From NCBI GenBank assembly GCA_016292805.1, contig JAEDFM010000015.1, positions 1-43,853 of the forward strand: a DNA stretch of 43,853 bases. The letters run 5' to 3'. This document shows, in pieces, positions 30,217-37,798 of the stretch (position 1 is the first letter of the stretch; each line of letters starts with the position of its first letter). Source of the DNA: Treponema sp. (GTDB lineage Bacteria > Spirochaetota > Spirochaetia > Treponematales > Treponemataceae). The notes under the pieces were generated by a model. It searched no databases and had not been told where the DNA came from. It saw only the letters and a list, made by a program, of their open reading frames with translations. A program made the translations under genes and the position numbers.

Positions 30217-32217
30217 CTACAATTCAAAACCAAATGGGCCGGCAGGCAATCCTTTGTTTGAATACAAGCATACAGGATTTGGACTGTCTGCCCACAAATA
30301 TCTGATTTCTTTTAATTTTCCATTTACTTCAGGAACAGGAACTTCTACTTCTGTATCCGAAATAATCTTTCCTGCAGCTTCTACAACCTGCAGTTCTCCA
30401 TCTGATTCGTATAAATAGCTGAAACCTTGAATACAGTCTTTCTGCTCTGGATTAAAGGCTGTAAGAGCTCCCTTCCCACAATCAAACTTAACCACCAGGG
30501 TCTGTCCCTTCTGTTCTACATTAACAGCCTGTGGAGCAGGATCAAAATCTTTCCCGTAAGCAATTCGTAAAGCTTCCATTGCAGAACGGGTACCTGTTGT
30601 GTATTTTTTTTCTGGATGAAGATCATTCCATTCGCCGGCGTCAATTGTTACAGCAATACCGGCATTACCTGCACTCTCCACAGCCCGTTTTTGCACCTGT
30701 CTCATACTGGCCCACTGACTGCTTACAGCGGCACTATTTTCGTTCCAGCCGTCGCTCCAGTTAGGTAACTGAACAACAACAAATGGCATATTTTTTGCTG
30801 CATACTTAAACTTGCCACGCCACAACTCAATCATTTTGCAGAGCATAGCCTGGTATTCATTGTAGCGGCCAGCATCACTTTCGCCCTGATACCACAAGGC
30901 ACCAGCAACAGCATAATTAAAACATGGAGCCAGCATAGAATTGTACAAAGCTGTTGGAACCCATTCAAAGAACATTCCTGCAGGACAATCTTCTACACTA
31001 CATCCAACTGCCATTTTCCAGTTTCCATCCAGCACAATCATTTCAGAATCACCGTCAAAAGACAAAGGCGAAACAGAAGCACGAACTTCCATATTACGGA
31101 ATGCAACTGGAGATAAAGATACATCATCTGTAAAAAGACAATAAGGCTTTTCTGTATAAAAGCGAATGCTGCCATATTTTGAGTTTTTCTGAACTCTCAC
31201 AGTAATAGTATTTTTTCCTTCTACAAGTGTACCAGCAGGAACAACATAGCGGCGTGGAGGATAAGAATAAGCAATTCCTCCAACCTGAACGCCATTTACA
31301 TAAATGCGGTCAGCATCAACAATTGTTCCAAACCACAAATTAGTTTTGCGGGAATTAAAATGAAAAACCTGTTCTGCAGTTAAAGTAATTTCTTTTTTAA
31401 ACCATACAACACCTGCACTGGTAAACTCTGTAATATTACCTGGAATTGTTACATCAGACCATTTATCTGCAATCTGTTCATAAGGAATTTTTTCCCATGA
31501 TTCTTGCATACCCTTGTCAGATTCATATACCAGGCTATCCCATTTATTCTGATTATCTGCAAGAGATTTTTGTTTAGCTTTTACATTTTCAGGATTTTCC
31601 CAAACAGCCAGTTCCTTAAGATTTTCTGTGCTTTTTAATTCTTCCAGAGACTGTTTACTCATCCAGGAAGCTATAGGAGAACCACCCTGTGCAGGATTTA
31701 CAATTCCTACTGGAACTTTTAATTCCTCCCAAAGCTTTTTAGCAAAAAAGTAGGAAGTACCAGCCATTGAACCCAAGGTCTGAGGAGAAGCACAACGCCA
31801 TACAGGATTTTCTACACTATCCTGCTCTCCTTCAAAACTCCAGGAAATTGGAACTGTAATCATTCTGATATTATTGTTTGCAGGAAGCTCAAATTCTTTT
31901 GGATAAGAATAGCGCATTCTGTCCATTGGCAGCTGAGCATTTGACTGACCCGAACTAACCCAAACTTCACCTGCATAAACATCTTTAAAAACAACAGTTT
32001 CTGAACCAGAAGAAATTTCCATTACAAAGGGTCCGCCAGCATTTCCACTTTCAAATTCTATCTTCCAGTTTCCATCTGAATCAGCATTAGCAGAATAAGA
32101 TTTATCTTTCCAGTTAAGACTTACAACTGCATTTGCATCTGCAATTCCAAAAATACAGTTTGTAGTTTTCTGCTGCAAAACCATTCCATCTGCATAAATA
32201 CCCTTTGTTTTTAACAT
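30217..32217 (-). CDS. Sialate-O-acetylesterase-like carbohydrate esterase (SGNH)
   Basis: 666 residues. The N-terminal beta domain (1-80) leads into an SGNH hydrolase split into blocks: VSSGQSN with Ser92 as nucleophile, then WYQGESDAGRYNEYQAM in block III, and WNDLHPEKK carrying the Asp/His of the triad. Inserted at about 245-345 is a galactose-binding-like beta sandwich (VWFKKEITL, NLWFGTIVDADRIYVNGV), normal for this family. It removes acetyl groups from sialic acids or, in many gut bacteria, from acetylated xylan or mannan. No signal peptide, so cytoplasmic or exported by an unseen route. It lies 25 nt downstream of the GH43 gene with GGAG before the ATG. The operon suggests deacetylation of arabinoxylan or xylan oligomers. 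Confidence 0.9.
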   Translation of the reverse strand: MLKTKGIYADGMVLQQKTTNCIFGIADANAVVSLNWKDKSYSANADSDGNWKIEFESGNAGGPFVMEISSGSETVVFKDVYAGEVWVSSGQSNAQLPMDRMRYSYPKEFELPANNNIRMITVPISWSFEGEQDSVENPVWRCASPQTLGSMAGTSYFFAKKLWEELKVPVGIVNPAQGGSPIASWMSKQSLEELKSTENLKELAVWENPENVKAKQKSLADNQNKWDSLVYESDKGMQESWEKIPYEQIADKWSDVTIPGNITEFTSAGVVWFKKEITLTAEQVFHFNSRKTNLWFGTIVDADRIYVNGVQVGGIAYSYPPRRYVVPAGTLVEGKNTITVRVQKNSKYGSIRFYTEKPYCLFTDDVSLSPVAFRNMEVRASVSPLSFDGDSEMIVLDGNWKMAVGCSVEDCPAGMFFEWVPTALYNSMLAPCFNYAVAGALWYQGESDAGRYNEYQAMLCKMIELWRGKFKYAAKNMPFVVVQLPNWSDGWNENSAAVSSQWASMRQVQKRAVESAGNAGIAVTIDAGEWNDLHPEKKYTTGTRSAMEALRIAYGKDFDPAPQAVNVEQKGQTLVVKFDCGKGALTAFNPEQKDCIQGFSYLYESDGELQVVEAAGKIISDTEVEVPVPEVNGKLKEIRYLWADSPNPVCLYSNKGLPAGPFGFEL

Positions 32218-32242
32218 TTTAGTCTCCAGTTGTTTTTAAATA

Positions 32243-33856
32243 CTAGTTTGTCCAGATTCTTGCAGTGTTATCGTAACGGAACCAGTCAAAGTCAGCAAAG
32301 AATTTACCTTTACTTTCATCACAACCATTAACCGCATACATACCAATTACAGTTCCAACAAATCCACCTGCTTTTTCTACACTTAAAATTGTTGCATCCA
32401 TATCTTCAACAAAAACAGCAAGATTGCGTTCATCACGACCAAATTCAAAATAAAGATGCTGTTTTTCGGCAACAACACGGAACACACCAGTAAACTGTTT
32501 TGTACCGCCACCAAGAACATCTTCCTTAATTACTTCTTCAGTTTCGCCCATACTCTTAATGAGTTGAATAACAATAACCTTACCTCTAAGTGCAACCTGA
32601 ATACGATAATTGAAAGTTTCATTCTGGAAACACACAAGCCCAGCACTATCACCATCATTTATAAAATTAACATTAATACCGCAGGCAGCTTCATAACTGA
32701 ACCCTGTTTGACGGCGGGCAACCATGTTTACCCCATTATCCTGACAGATTTTATTTCCACCAAAAATTCTAAGGCTTCCAGGATTAGCTTTTAAACTGTA
32801 AACAGTTTCGTCTAAACGTCGAAGTCCAAGCCAATATAAACCAAGAGTATCTTCGTTAAAATCATCAACATCAGGGAAAACCACAGCGTCAGAATCATCA
32901 TTTCCACGCTGAACAGGAATACCTGTAAGAGAGAAAGCATTTTCTACAAGACCTGTTTTTGGACTGGCTACAGGCCATCCATCTTCCCAAATAACAGGAA
33001 CCATAAATGTTTCGCGCCCCATATTACAGTATCGTTCATCACCATCACCATAAGGACGAGAAGCAAGACAAACCATCCACCAGTGTTTATCGTTGTCCTG
33101 GAATAAATCGGCATGGCCTACATATACAACACCAGCTTTTTTTCCAAGATGACGATGTGTAAGGATTGGGTTAGACTTTTTACCTTCCCACTTTCCGTCT
33201 ATAGTTTCGCAGCGGGCTACACATACAGCATGGTCAGGACCTGTACCGCCTTCTGCATGAAGAAGATAGTACATTCCGTTTATTTTATAGATATGAGGAC
33301 CTTCTGGCCAAACACAGTCACGCAAAGCACCCCGCCAGATTCCTTTTGATTCTCCAAGAAGCTTACCTGTCTGAATATCAATCTGCTGAATCCAGATTTC
33401 CCAGTTTCCGTTATATTTTACACCTTCTGGTGCAGGACGAGTACCAATGTACCAAACCTTTCCGTCATCATCAAAGAATAAAGAAGGATCTATACCTTCT
33501 GCACCTTCAATTACAATTGGATTAGACCATGGACCAGCAGGATTATCGGCAGTAACAAAAAAGTTACCGATTTTATCAACCTGAGTACAGATACAATAGA
33601 ACTTGCCTTTGTTATAGCGGATAGTTGGAGCAAAAAGCCCACGAGATACTCCCTGACCCGAAAAATCCATCTGTTCTGGACGATCAATTACATTACCAAT
33701 CTGTTCCCAATGGATACAATCTGTACTTTTGAATACAGGAAGACCCGGCATATAGGAAAAAGATGAAGTAACAAGATAAAAAGCACCTTCTGCGGCACAA
33801 ACTGAAGGATCTGGATAAAAACCAGGTAAAATAGGATTAATAATTTTCAAACTCAT
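32243..33856 (-). CDS. GH43 family beta-xylosidase/alpha-L-arabinofuranosidase
   Basis: 537 residues. Five-bladed propeller beginning NPILPGFYPDPSVCAAEG with general-base Asp16; the pKa-modulating Asp is probably in GIDPSLFFDDDGKVWY and the acid Glu in VWPEGPHIYK. The C-terminal 190 residues form the beta-sandwich (DUF1349/GH43 C2-type) seen in the two-domain xylosidases. It releases xylose or arabinose from short oligosaccharides in the cytoplasm (no signal peptide). It is first in an operon with an acetylesterase, which fits use of acetylated xylan fragments. A TATAAT box precedes the ATG by 6 nt and no Shine-Dalgarno is present. Confidence 0.92.
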   Translation of the reverse strand: MSLKIINPILPGFYPDPSVCAAEGAFYLVTSSFSYMPGLPVFKSTDCIHWEQIGNVIDRPEQMDFSGQGVSRGLFAPTIRYNKGKFYCICTQVDKIGNFFVTADNPAGPWSNPIVIEGAEGIDPSLFFDDDGKVWYIGTRPAPEGVKYNGNWEIWIQQIDIQTGKLLGESKGIWRGALRDCVWPEGPHIYKINGMYYLLHAEGGTGPDHAVCVARCETIDGKWEGKKSNPILTHRHLGKKAGVVYVGHADLFQDNDKHWWMVCLASRPYGDGDERYCNMGRETFMVPVIWEDGWPVASPKTGLVENAFSLTGIPVQRGNDDSDAVVFPDVDDFNEDTLGLYWLGLRRLDETVYSLKANPGSLRIFGGNKICQDNGVNMVARRQTGFSYEAACGINVNFINDGDSAGLVCFQNETFNYRIQVALRGKVIVIQLIKSMGETEEVIKEDVLGGGTKQFTGVFRVVAEKQHLYFEFGRDERNLAVFVEDMDATILSVEKAGGFVGTVIGMYAVNGCDESKGKFFADFDWFRYDNTARIWTN

Positions 33857-33862
33857 AATACC

Positions 33863-33868
33863 ATTATA
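33863..33868 (-). promoter_or_regulatory. -10 box of the GH43 operon, leaderless start
   Basis: Minus-strand TATAAT followed by GGTATT and ATG 33856. There is no recognisable -35, so an activator may be needed. Confidence 0.55.
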
Positions 33869-33947
33869 ATCAATTCACAAATAAAGAACATAGGAAAAAA
33901 CTCTCTATTAATGTTAAAAAAGTTTACATTTTTTTTGCATATTGGTA

Positions 33948-33976
33948 TTGACAATAATTCATAAAACTTATAAAGT
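33948..33976 (+). promoter_or_regulatory. Promoter of the tRNA cluster
   Basis: TTGACA (33948-33953), 17-nt spacer, TAAAGT (33971-33976). The predicted start is about 7 nt before the first tRNA. Confidence 0.65.
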
Positions 33977-33989
33977 AATAACACTTATT

Positions 33990-34075
33990 GGAGCGATACC
34001 AAAGCGGTCGTACTGGGGCGGTCTTGAAAACCGTTGATCTTCACGGGTCCGGGGGTTCGAATCCCTCTCGCTCCG
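33990..34075 (+). tRNA. tRNA-Ser (UGA)
   Basis: 86 nt, with a 7-bp acceptor GGAGCGA/TCGCTCC and G as discriminator. The anticodon loop CTTGAAA between GCGGT and ACCGT gives anticodon TGA. The long variable arm (around TTGATCTTCACGGGTC) and the GGTTCGAATCC T-arm fit a class II serine tRNA. CCA is not encoded. Confidence 0.95.
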
Positions 34076-34082
34076 ATATTCT

Positions 34083-34167
34083 GGAAGCGTGGTAGAGCGG
34101 TAATACAACGGATTGCTAATCCGTCACTTCCGTAAGGGGTGGGCAGGTTCAACTCCTGTCGCTTCCG
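34083..34167 (+). tRNA. tRNA-Ser (GCU)
   Basis: 85 nt, with acceptor GGAAGCG/CGCTTCC and G discriminator. Anticodon stem ACGGA/TCCGT with loop TTGCTAA gives anticodon GCT (serine AGC/AGU). The variable arm is long (CACTTCCGTAAGGGGTG). It is 7 nt downstream of tRNA-Ser (UGA), so they form one transcript. Confidence 0.95.
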
Positions 34168-34195
34168 AAACTCTACTGTTATATCCAGTAAGTAT

Positions 34196-34270
34196 GAGAT
34201 TGTAGCTCAGCTGGATTAGAGCACCACCCTGCGGAGGTGGGGGTCGCACGTTCGAACCGTGTCAGTCTCA
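34196..34270 (+). tRNA. tRNA-Arg (GCG)
   Basis: 75 nt. Acceptor GAGATTG/CAGTCTC (one G-U), D-arm GCTCAGCTGGATTAGAGC, anticodon stem CCACC/GGTGG with loop CTGCGGA giving anticodon GCG, T-arm GCACG-TTCGAAC-CGTGT. Most bacteria read CGU/CGC with an ACG anticodon deaminated to ICG, so a GCG anticodon is unusual. The last bases and the following AAAGAA are repeated at 34460-34482. Confidence 0.92.
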
Positions 34271-34482
34271 AAGAATTAGCTCATCGTTTAAGACGGTGAG
34301 CTTTTTTATTTAACTTCAAGTACACGGTTCGAACCGGAATGAACGTTCCTTAAAAAGGCGAAAACTTGGAGCGTTTTTAAGGATTCAACGACAGGACGTC
34401 GTTGAAAGTAAATGCAGGCGCCGCAGAAGGAGCAAACAGGATGTTTGCGACTGTAGCGGCGAACCGTGTCAGTCTCAAAGAA
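34253..34482 (+). repeat. Duplicated tRNA-Arg 3' end enclosing a hairpin-rich 184-bp stretch
   Basis: A 23-bp direct repeat (starting CGAACCGTGTCAGTC and ending CAAAGAA) lies at 34253-34275, the 3' end of tRNA-Arg, and at 34460-34482. Each copy is followed by its own terminator hairpin and then TTTATTTAACTTC. Between them are an inverse copy of the T-arm (ACACGGTTCGAACC at about 34322) and three hairpins: CCTTAAAAA/TTTTTAAGG, TTCAACGAC/GTCGTTGAA (perfect) and GCAAACA/TGTTTGC within GCGCCGC/GCGGCG-like arms. No integrase is present. There is no ORF in this gene-free interval (34271-34571). Confidence 0.65.
34278..34307 (+). terminator. Terminator of the tRNA cluster
   Basis: AGCTCATCG/CGGTGAGCT stem with a 7-nt loop, followed by TTTTTT. 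Confidence 0.8.
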
Positions 34483-34512
34483 AAAGCTTGTCAATTACGA
34501 CAAGCTTTTTTT
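34481..34512 (+). terminator. Second terminator after the duplicated tRNA end
   Basis: AAAAAGCTTGTC/GACAAGCTTTTT stem and T-run. Confidence 0.8.
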
Positions 34513-34541
34513 ATTTAACTTCCAACAACTAAAAATAATCA

Positions 34542-34571
34542 TTGACATTTAGTACTAAATACTAGTACCAT
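34542..34571 (+). promoter_or_regulatory. Promoter and candidate operator of hicAB
   Basis: TTGACA (34542-34547), 18-nt spacer, TACCAT (34566-34571), then 6 nt to the ATG at 34578. The spacer holds two self-complementary octamers, TAGTACTA and TACTAGTA, two bases apart, a plausible binding site for the ribbon-helix-helix tail of HicB. Confidence 0.5.
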
Positions 34572-34577
34572 ATGGAT

Positions 34578-34832
34578 ATGAACTCAAAAAACCAAAAAGT
34601 TTATGAAGAAATTTTCAAAGATCCCATTCAACCCAATATTAAATGGAATGATATAGAAAATTTACTTTTAGCTTTAGGTGCTGAAATTTCAGAAGGCAAT
34701 GGTTCTAGAGTTCGTGTAAAATTAAATGACCAGAGAGCAGTATTTCACAGACCCCATCCAGAAAATGTTACTGATAAAGGCGCTGTAAAATCTATACGAC
34801 AGTTTTTAATTAATGCCGGAGTAAAATTATGA
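34578..34832 (+). CDS. hicA: HicA-family mRNA interferase toxin
   Basis: 84 residues from the ATG at 34578; an ATG two codons earlier (34572) is possible, but the predicted transcription start lies at 34578. The dsRBD-like HicA fold is visible: helix 1 (DIENLLLALGAEISEGNGSRVRV), beta strands, and the catalytic-His segment AVFHRPHPENVTDKGAVKSIRQFLINAGV, where HRPHP carries the active-site His. HicA cleaves mRNA (and tmRNA) when not bound by HicB. The 40 bp upstream carry no Shine-Dalgarno. The stop codon overlaps the hicB start (ATGA). Confidence 0.9.
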   Translation: MNSKNQKVYEEIFKDPIQPNIKWNDIENLLLALGAEISEGNGSRVRVKLNDQRAVFHRPHPENVTDKGAVKSIRQFLINAGVKL

Positions 34833-35167
34833 TGAATTATAAAGGATATATTGGAAACGTAGAATATGACGACGAAGCAAAAATATTTGCAGGAACTGTT
34901 ATTAATACAAAAACTGTTATCACTTTTCAAGGCACTTCAGTAGAAGAAATCGAAAAGGAATTTCATGCTTCTGTAGATGATTATCTTGATTGGTGTAAAC
35001 AAGATGGTGTAGAACCAGAAAAACCATATTCTGGCAAATTTAATGTTAGATTCTTACCAGAACTCCATCAAAAAGCAGCTATTGCTGCTAAAAAACTTAA
35101 TATCTCATTAAACAGTTTTGTAGAAAAATCTGTTGAAGATGAATTAAAGAGATATAATTTTATATAA
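34829..35167 (+). CDS. hicB: HicB-family antitoxin with ribbon-helix-helix tail
   Basis: 112 residues. The N-terminal 70 form the degenerate RNase-H-like HicB fold (YKGYIGNVEYDDEAKIFAGTVINTKTVITFQGTSVEEIEKEFHASVDDYLDWC). The last 40 are an Arc/MetJ-type DNA-binding module (FNVRFLPELHQKAAIAAKKLNISLNSFVEKSVEDEL). It neutralises HicA and, through the tail, probably represses the hicAB promoter, where two small palindromes overlap the spacer. The start overlaps the hicA stop by 4 nt, giving coupled translation. Confidence 0.93.
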   Translation: MMNYKGYIGNVEYDDEAKIFAGTVINTKTVITFQGTSVEEIEKEFHASVDDYLDWCKQDGVEPEKPYSGKFNVRFLPELHQKAAIAAKKLNISLNSFVEKSVEDELKRYNFI

Positions 35168-35196
35168 AAAAAGCCGGAACATTTCTGCACCGGCTT
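35165..35196 (-). terminator. Terminator of the GH16 gene
   Basis: Minus-strand AAGCCGG/CCGGCTT stem followed by TTTTTTT, just after the GH16 stop. On the plus strand there is no T-run, so hicAB is not clearly terminated here. Confidence 0.75.
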
Positions 35197-35221
35197 CCCC
35201 CTAATCTATAACACTCACCTA

Positions 35222-36007
35222 TTATCTCATTGGTGTGTATTTAATGTAATCGTATTCGGCATATTTGTTGCCGTTGTGCCAGTAATGGTTCAACCAGCTG
35301 TCTACGCCTGTTCCAGGCCAGAGGTTACACATAATCTGCATTGGATGGCTTGGCATCTGTTTTCCGTATGGAGCATTAAAGCCTGTGTTGTTTACACCAT
35401 AAACCCATTTACCATCAATGAACCAGTTAATCCAGCCGTTACCATATTCAATAGCATATCTGTGGAATCCCTGACTTGCATCAAATCCAAGATTAATAAT
35501 CTTTTCGTTATTAGCAACACCATTTACATAGTAGTTCAACTGAACCTGCCATGTATTTTTTCCAAGAATTTCTACGTCAATTTCATCCCATGGGCTTCCT
35601 GTATAGAGGAAGAAAGAAGTTACGAGACCATCACCTTTAGCTGCTTTCATGTTAGTTTCAAATGTTCCGTAAGAGAATGTGTTGTTTGTACGATATTCAC
35701 CACTTGTGTATGGTTTACCGTGACTGTACTGGTTATCAAGCTTGATTGTCATTTTACCATTGTTAAAGTAAACATGATCCGGCTTCCACCCACAGTTGAA
35801 CATACCACCGTTAGTCCAGTCTGCTTTGTTAAACTTACCTGTATCATAGTAGTCTAAAGCATCCCAAAGCTCCCAGTTCTGAGTATAGCGTGCGCTATCT
35901 TCTACACTAGCTTCTGCATCCACACTCATCTGTCCATTACAAGAAAACAATAAAGCTGCACTCATAATAAGAGCTGCAGTTCCAGCAAAAAGTTTTAGTT
36001 TTTTCAT
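35222..36007 (-). CDS. Lichenase-type beta-1,3-1,4-glucanase, GH16 lipoprotein
   Basis: 261 residues from the ATG at 36007; GGAGG lies upstream, and the ATG 7 codons earlier (36028) is less likely. The signal peptide ends with lipobox LLFSC (Cys near 23), so it is likely anchored to a membrane and faces outward. The GH16 jelly roll has the catalytic cluster DEIDVEILG (two Glu and the assisting Asp), preceded by the lichenase-like YRTNNTFSYGTFETNMKAAKGDGLVTSFFLYTG and followed by WHRYAI-like FHRYAIEYGNGWINWFIDG. Typical substrates are cereal mixed-linkage glucans. This fits a rumen or gut habitat. Confidence 0.93.
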   Translation of the reverse strand: MKKLKLFAGTAALIMSAALLFSCNGQMSVDAEASVEDSARYTQNWELWDALDYYDTGKFNKADWTNGGMFNCGWKPDHVYFNNGKMTIKLDNQYSHGKPYTSGEYRTNNTFSYGTFETNMKAAKGDGLVTSFFLYTGSPWDEIDVEILGKNTWQVQLNYYVNGVANNEKIINLGFDASQGFHRYAIEYGNGWINWFIDGKWVYGVNNTGFNAPYGKQMPSHPMQIMCNLWPGTGVDSWLNHYWHNGNKYAEYDYIKYTPMR

Positions 36008-36114
36008 TTTGGCCTCCAAGAATTGCAAGGATGAAAATAACCTTACTATTCTTTTATAAGGCCGAATTTTCTAACACACTATCACCAAATTCGGCAAAAT
36101 ATCATTATATTAAT

Positions 36115-36150
36115 AAAAAAGGCAGTACCGATCTTTCAACCGGTACTGCC
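36115..36150 (-). terminator. Terminator of the small exported protein gene
   Basis: Minus-strand GGCAGTACCG/CGGTACTGCC stem followed by TTTTTT, 40 nt after the stop at 36189. Confidence 0.85.
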
Positions 36151-36188
36151 AGCCCCCTAAGAAATAAACTCTCTATGCATGCAGAAGC

Positions 36189-36572
36189 TTACTTTGCATC
36201 TCCTGCATTTGTACTCATAAATCCGATTTTTACAACTGTGAATACCTGGCTTTCTTTGTTTAATTTACCAGATAATACCATACGTTTACCGTCCTTTAAT
36301 TTAAGTTCTTTCATTGAAAGTTTTTCAATATTTTCAGGTACAGTAAGAACATATCTGTTATCTTCGTCTGTTGTAAGTGTTACAAAACCGGCTTTATTAA
36401 CCTTTACTTTACCAATAAGTGTCTGGAATTCTGCTTCTGGGCCTTTGACTTCACCTTCAACAGCAGGACGTGAATGATGTTTTCCATTTGGTTTTGGAGC
36501 TGCAAAAAGTGCTGTTCCTGCCAAAGTTGATACCATTGCAAATGCTACTACGCTTTTCATTGTTTTATTCAT
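36189..36572 (-). CDS. Small exported protein of unknown function
   Basis: 127 residues. The signal peptide (KSVVAFAMVSTLAGTALFAA) cleaves near residue 24. The mature part starts with a basic, His-containing stretch (KPNGKHHSRP) and continues as a beta-rich module (EFQTLIGKVKVNKAGFVTLTTDEDNRYVLTVPENIEKL, MVLSGKLNKESQVFTVVKIGF) that looks like a small OB-fold or a DUF5666-like strand set. I do not recognise a family with certainty. AGGAGA lies before the ATG, and a strong terminator follows. The plus-strand ORF across it is a shadow. Confidence 0.7.
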   Translation of the reverse strand: MNKTMKSVVAFAMVSTLAGTALFAAPKPNGKHHSRPAVEGEVKGPEAEFQTLIGKVKVNKAGFVTLTTDEDNRYVLTVPENIEKLSMKELKLKDGKRMVLSGKLNKESQVFTVVKIGFMSTNAGDAK

Positions 36573-36767
36573 AATTGTCTCCTACGAAAACCTACTGTTT
36601 TCTATTTATATTCAAGTATTATGCAAAGCCTTACTGCTCTGCTTATGATTACACTATACTACAAAGCCATTGTGGACTCTTTAAAATTAACTAAGAGAAA
36701 AATAAGAAAGTTCTTAGAATTCAAAAAAATTCAAAATCAATTTTAGTCTCTGATTTTTTGTTTTTTT

Positions 36768-36776
36768 TGTGATACT
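36768..36776 (+). promoter_or_regulatory. Extended -10 of the ApbE gene
   Basis: TGT-GATACT ends 8 nt before the ATG at 36785, so the leader would be about 2 nt. No Shine-Dalgarno is present. Confidence 0.4.
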
Positions 36777-36784
36777 CTTTGATT

Positions 36785-37798
36785 ATGTTCAAATGCAAGA
36801 TGATTAAACGAAAGGTTTTACCAGTATTATTACTGCCACTACTTCTTACAGCCTGCAGTCCACACAAAGCACAGTCTTCCTTTACAGCAATGGACACATT
36901 TATGACAATTCAGGCAACAGGCAAAAATCCAGAACAGGCACTTGCAGCCGCACAGGAACGAGTAATGGAAATTGAAGGCAACATTTCTACCACTTTGAAC
37001 AGTTCCGATGTTTACAGATTAAATCACGGAGAAAAAATTACAGTTTCCCAGGACACCCGAATACTAACAACTTACGGTCTAAATCTGGCACAGCAGACAC
37101 AGGGAGCACTTAATCCTGCACTGTATCCAGTTACCAGCGCCTGGGGTTTTACTACTGGCACCTACACTGTCCCAACGGCATTTGAATTAAGCCAGCTGCT
37201 TCCACTAACAGACTACACAAAAATAAAACTGAACTGGGACAGAATTGAACTGGAACCTGGAATGGCTCTAGACTTTGGTGCCCTTGGCAAAGGCTACGCC
37301 GGAGACGAAATTGTTAGAATACTTAAGGAAAGAGGAATTACTTCTGCACTGCTGGACCTGGGAGGAAATGTTCAGGCTCTTGGCAAAAAAACTGATGGAA
37401 CCATGTGGAACATTGGAATACGAAATCCATGGGGAGGCAGTGCTTCTGCTGCACTTAAAATTGCAGACCAGGCAGTTATTACCAGCGGCGGTTATGAACG
37501 CTTTTTTACTGCAAAGGACGGCCACCAATACATCCACATTTTTGACAGCAACACAGGTTACCCGGTAGAAAACGGAGTTGTAAGCGTTACAATTGTTGCA
37601 GAATCTGGATTGTATGCAGACGGCTTAAGCACTGGTATGTTTGTAATGGGATTGGAAAAAGCCTCTGATTTCTGGAAGCAGCATAAAGATTTTGAAATGA
37701 TTATTTTTACCGAAGAACACAACCTTTATTACACAGAAGGGCTAGTAAAAACAATTACAGTTCTAGGGGATTTTAATTCCGTAAACATTATTCATTAA
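36785..37798 (+). CDS. apbE: FAD:protein FMN transferase (ApbE family), lipoprotein
   Basis: 337 residues from the ATG at 36785 (the TTG two codons earlier is not needed). Lipobox LLTAC (Cys near 24) follows MFKCKMIKRKVLPVLLLPL. ApbE attaches FMN covalently to Ser/Thr of exported proteins using FAD. Family landmarks are AMDTFMTIQATG, NPALYPVTSAWGF, LDFGALGKGYAGDEI, LLDLGGNVQALG, ITSGGYERFF, YIHIFDSNTGYPVENGVVSVTIVA and ADGLSTGMFVMG, containing the metal/FAD-binding Asp and Thr. No target with a D(S/T)GAT-type site is visible nearby. It is convergent with the Gx-transporter gene, and the last 11 bp overlap. Together with the NusG-II protein it resembles flavinylation-linked extracytosolic electron-transfer sets. 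Confidence 0.93.
   Translation: MFKCKMIKRKVLPVLLLPLLLTACSPHKAQSSFTAMDTFMTIQATGKNPEQALAAAQERVMEIEGNISTTLNSSDVYRLNHGEKITVSQDTRILTTYGLNLAQQTQGALNPALYPVTSAWGFTTGTYTVPTAFELSQLLPLTDYTKIKLNWDRIELEPGMALDFGALGKGYAGDEIVRILKERGITSALLDLGGNVQALGKKTDGTMWNIGIRNPWGGSASAALKIADQAVITSGGYERFFTAKDGHQYIHIFDSNTGYPVENGVVSVTIVAESGLYADGLSTGMFVMGLEKASDFWKQHKDFEMIIFTEEHNLYYTEGLVKTITVLGDFNSVNIIH

Noticed and set aside
34306..34494. 62-residue minus-strand ORF
   Set aside because: It crosses the tRNA-end duplication and its hairpins, with no ribosome-binding site or recognisable domain.
35276..35857. 193-residue plus-strand ORF
   Set aside because: Antisense shadow of the GH16 gene, whose catalytic motif and signal peptide are clear.
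36031..36477. 148-residue plus-strand ORF
   Set aside because: Runs through the terminator and antisense to the small exported protein, which has a ribosome-binding site and signal peptide.
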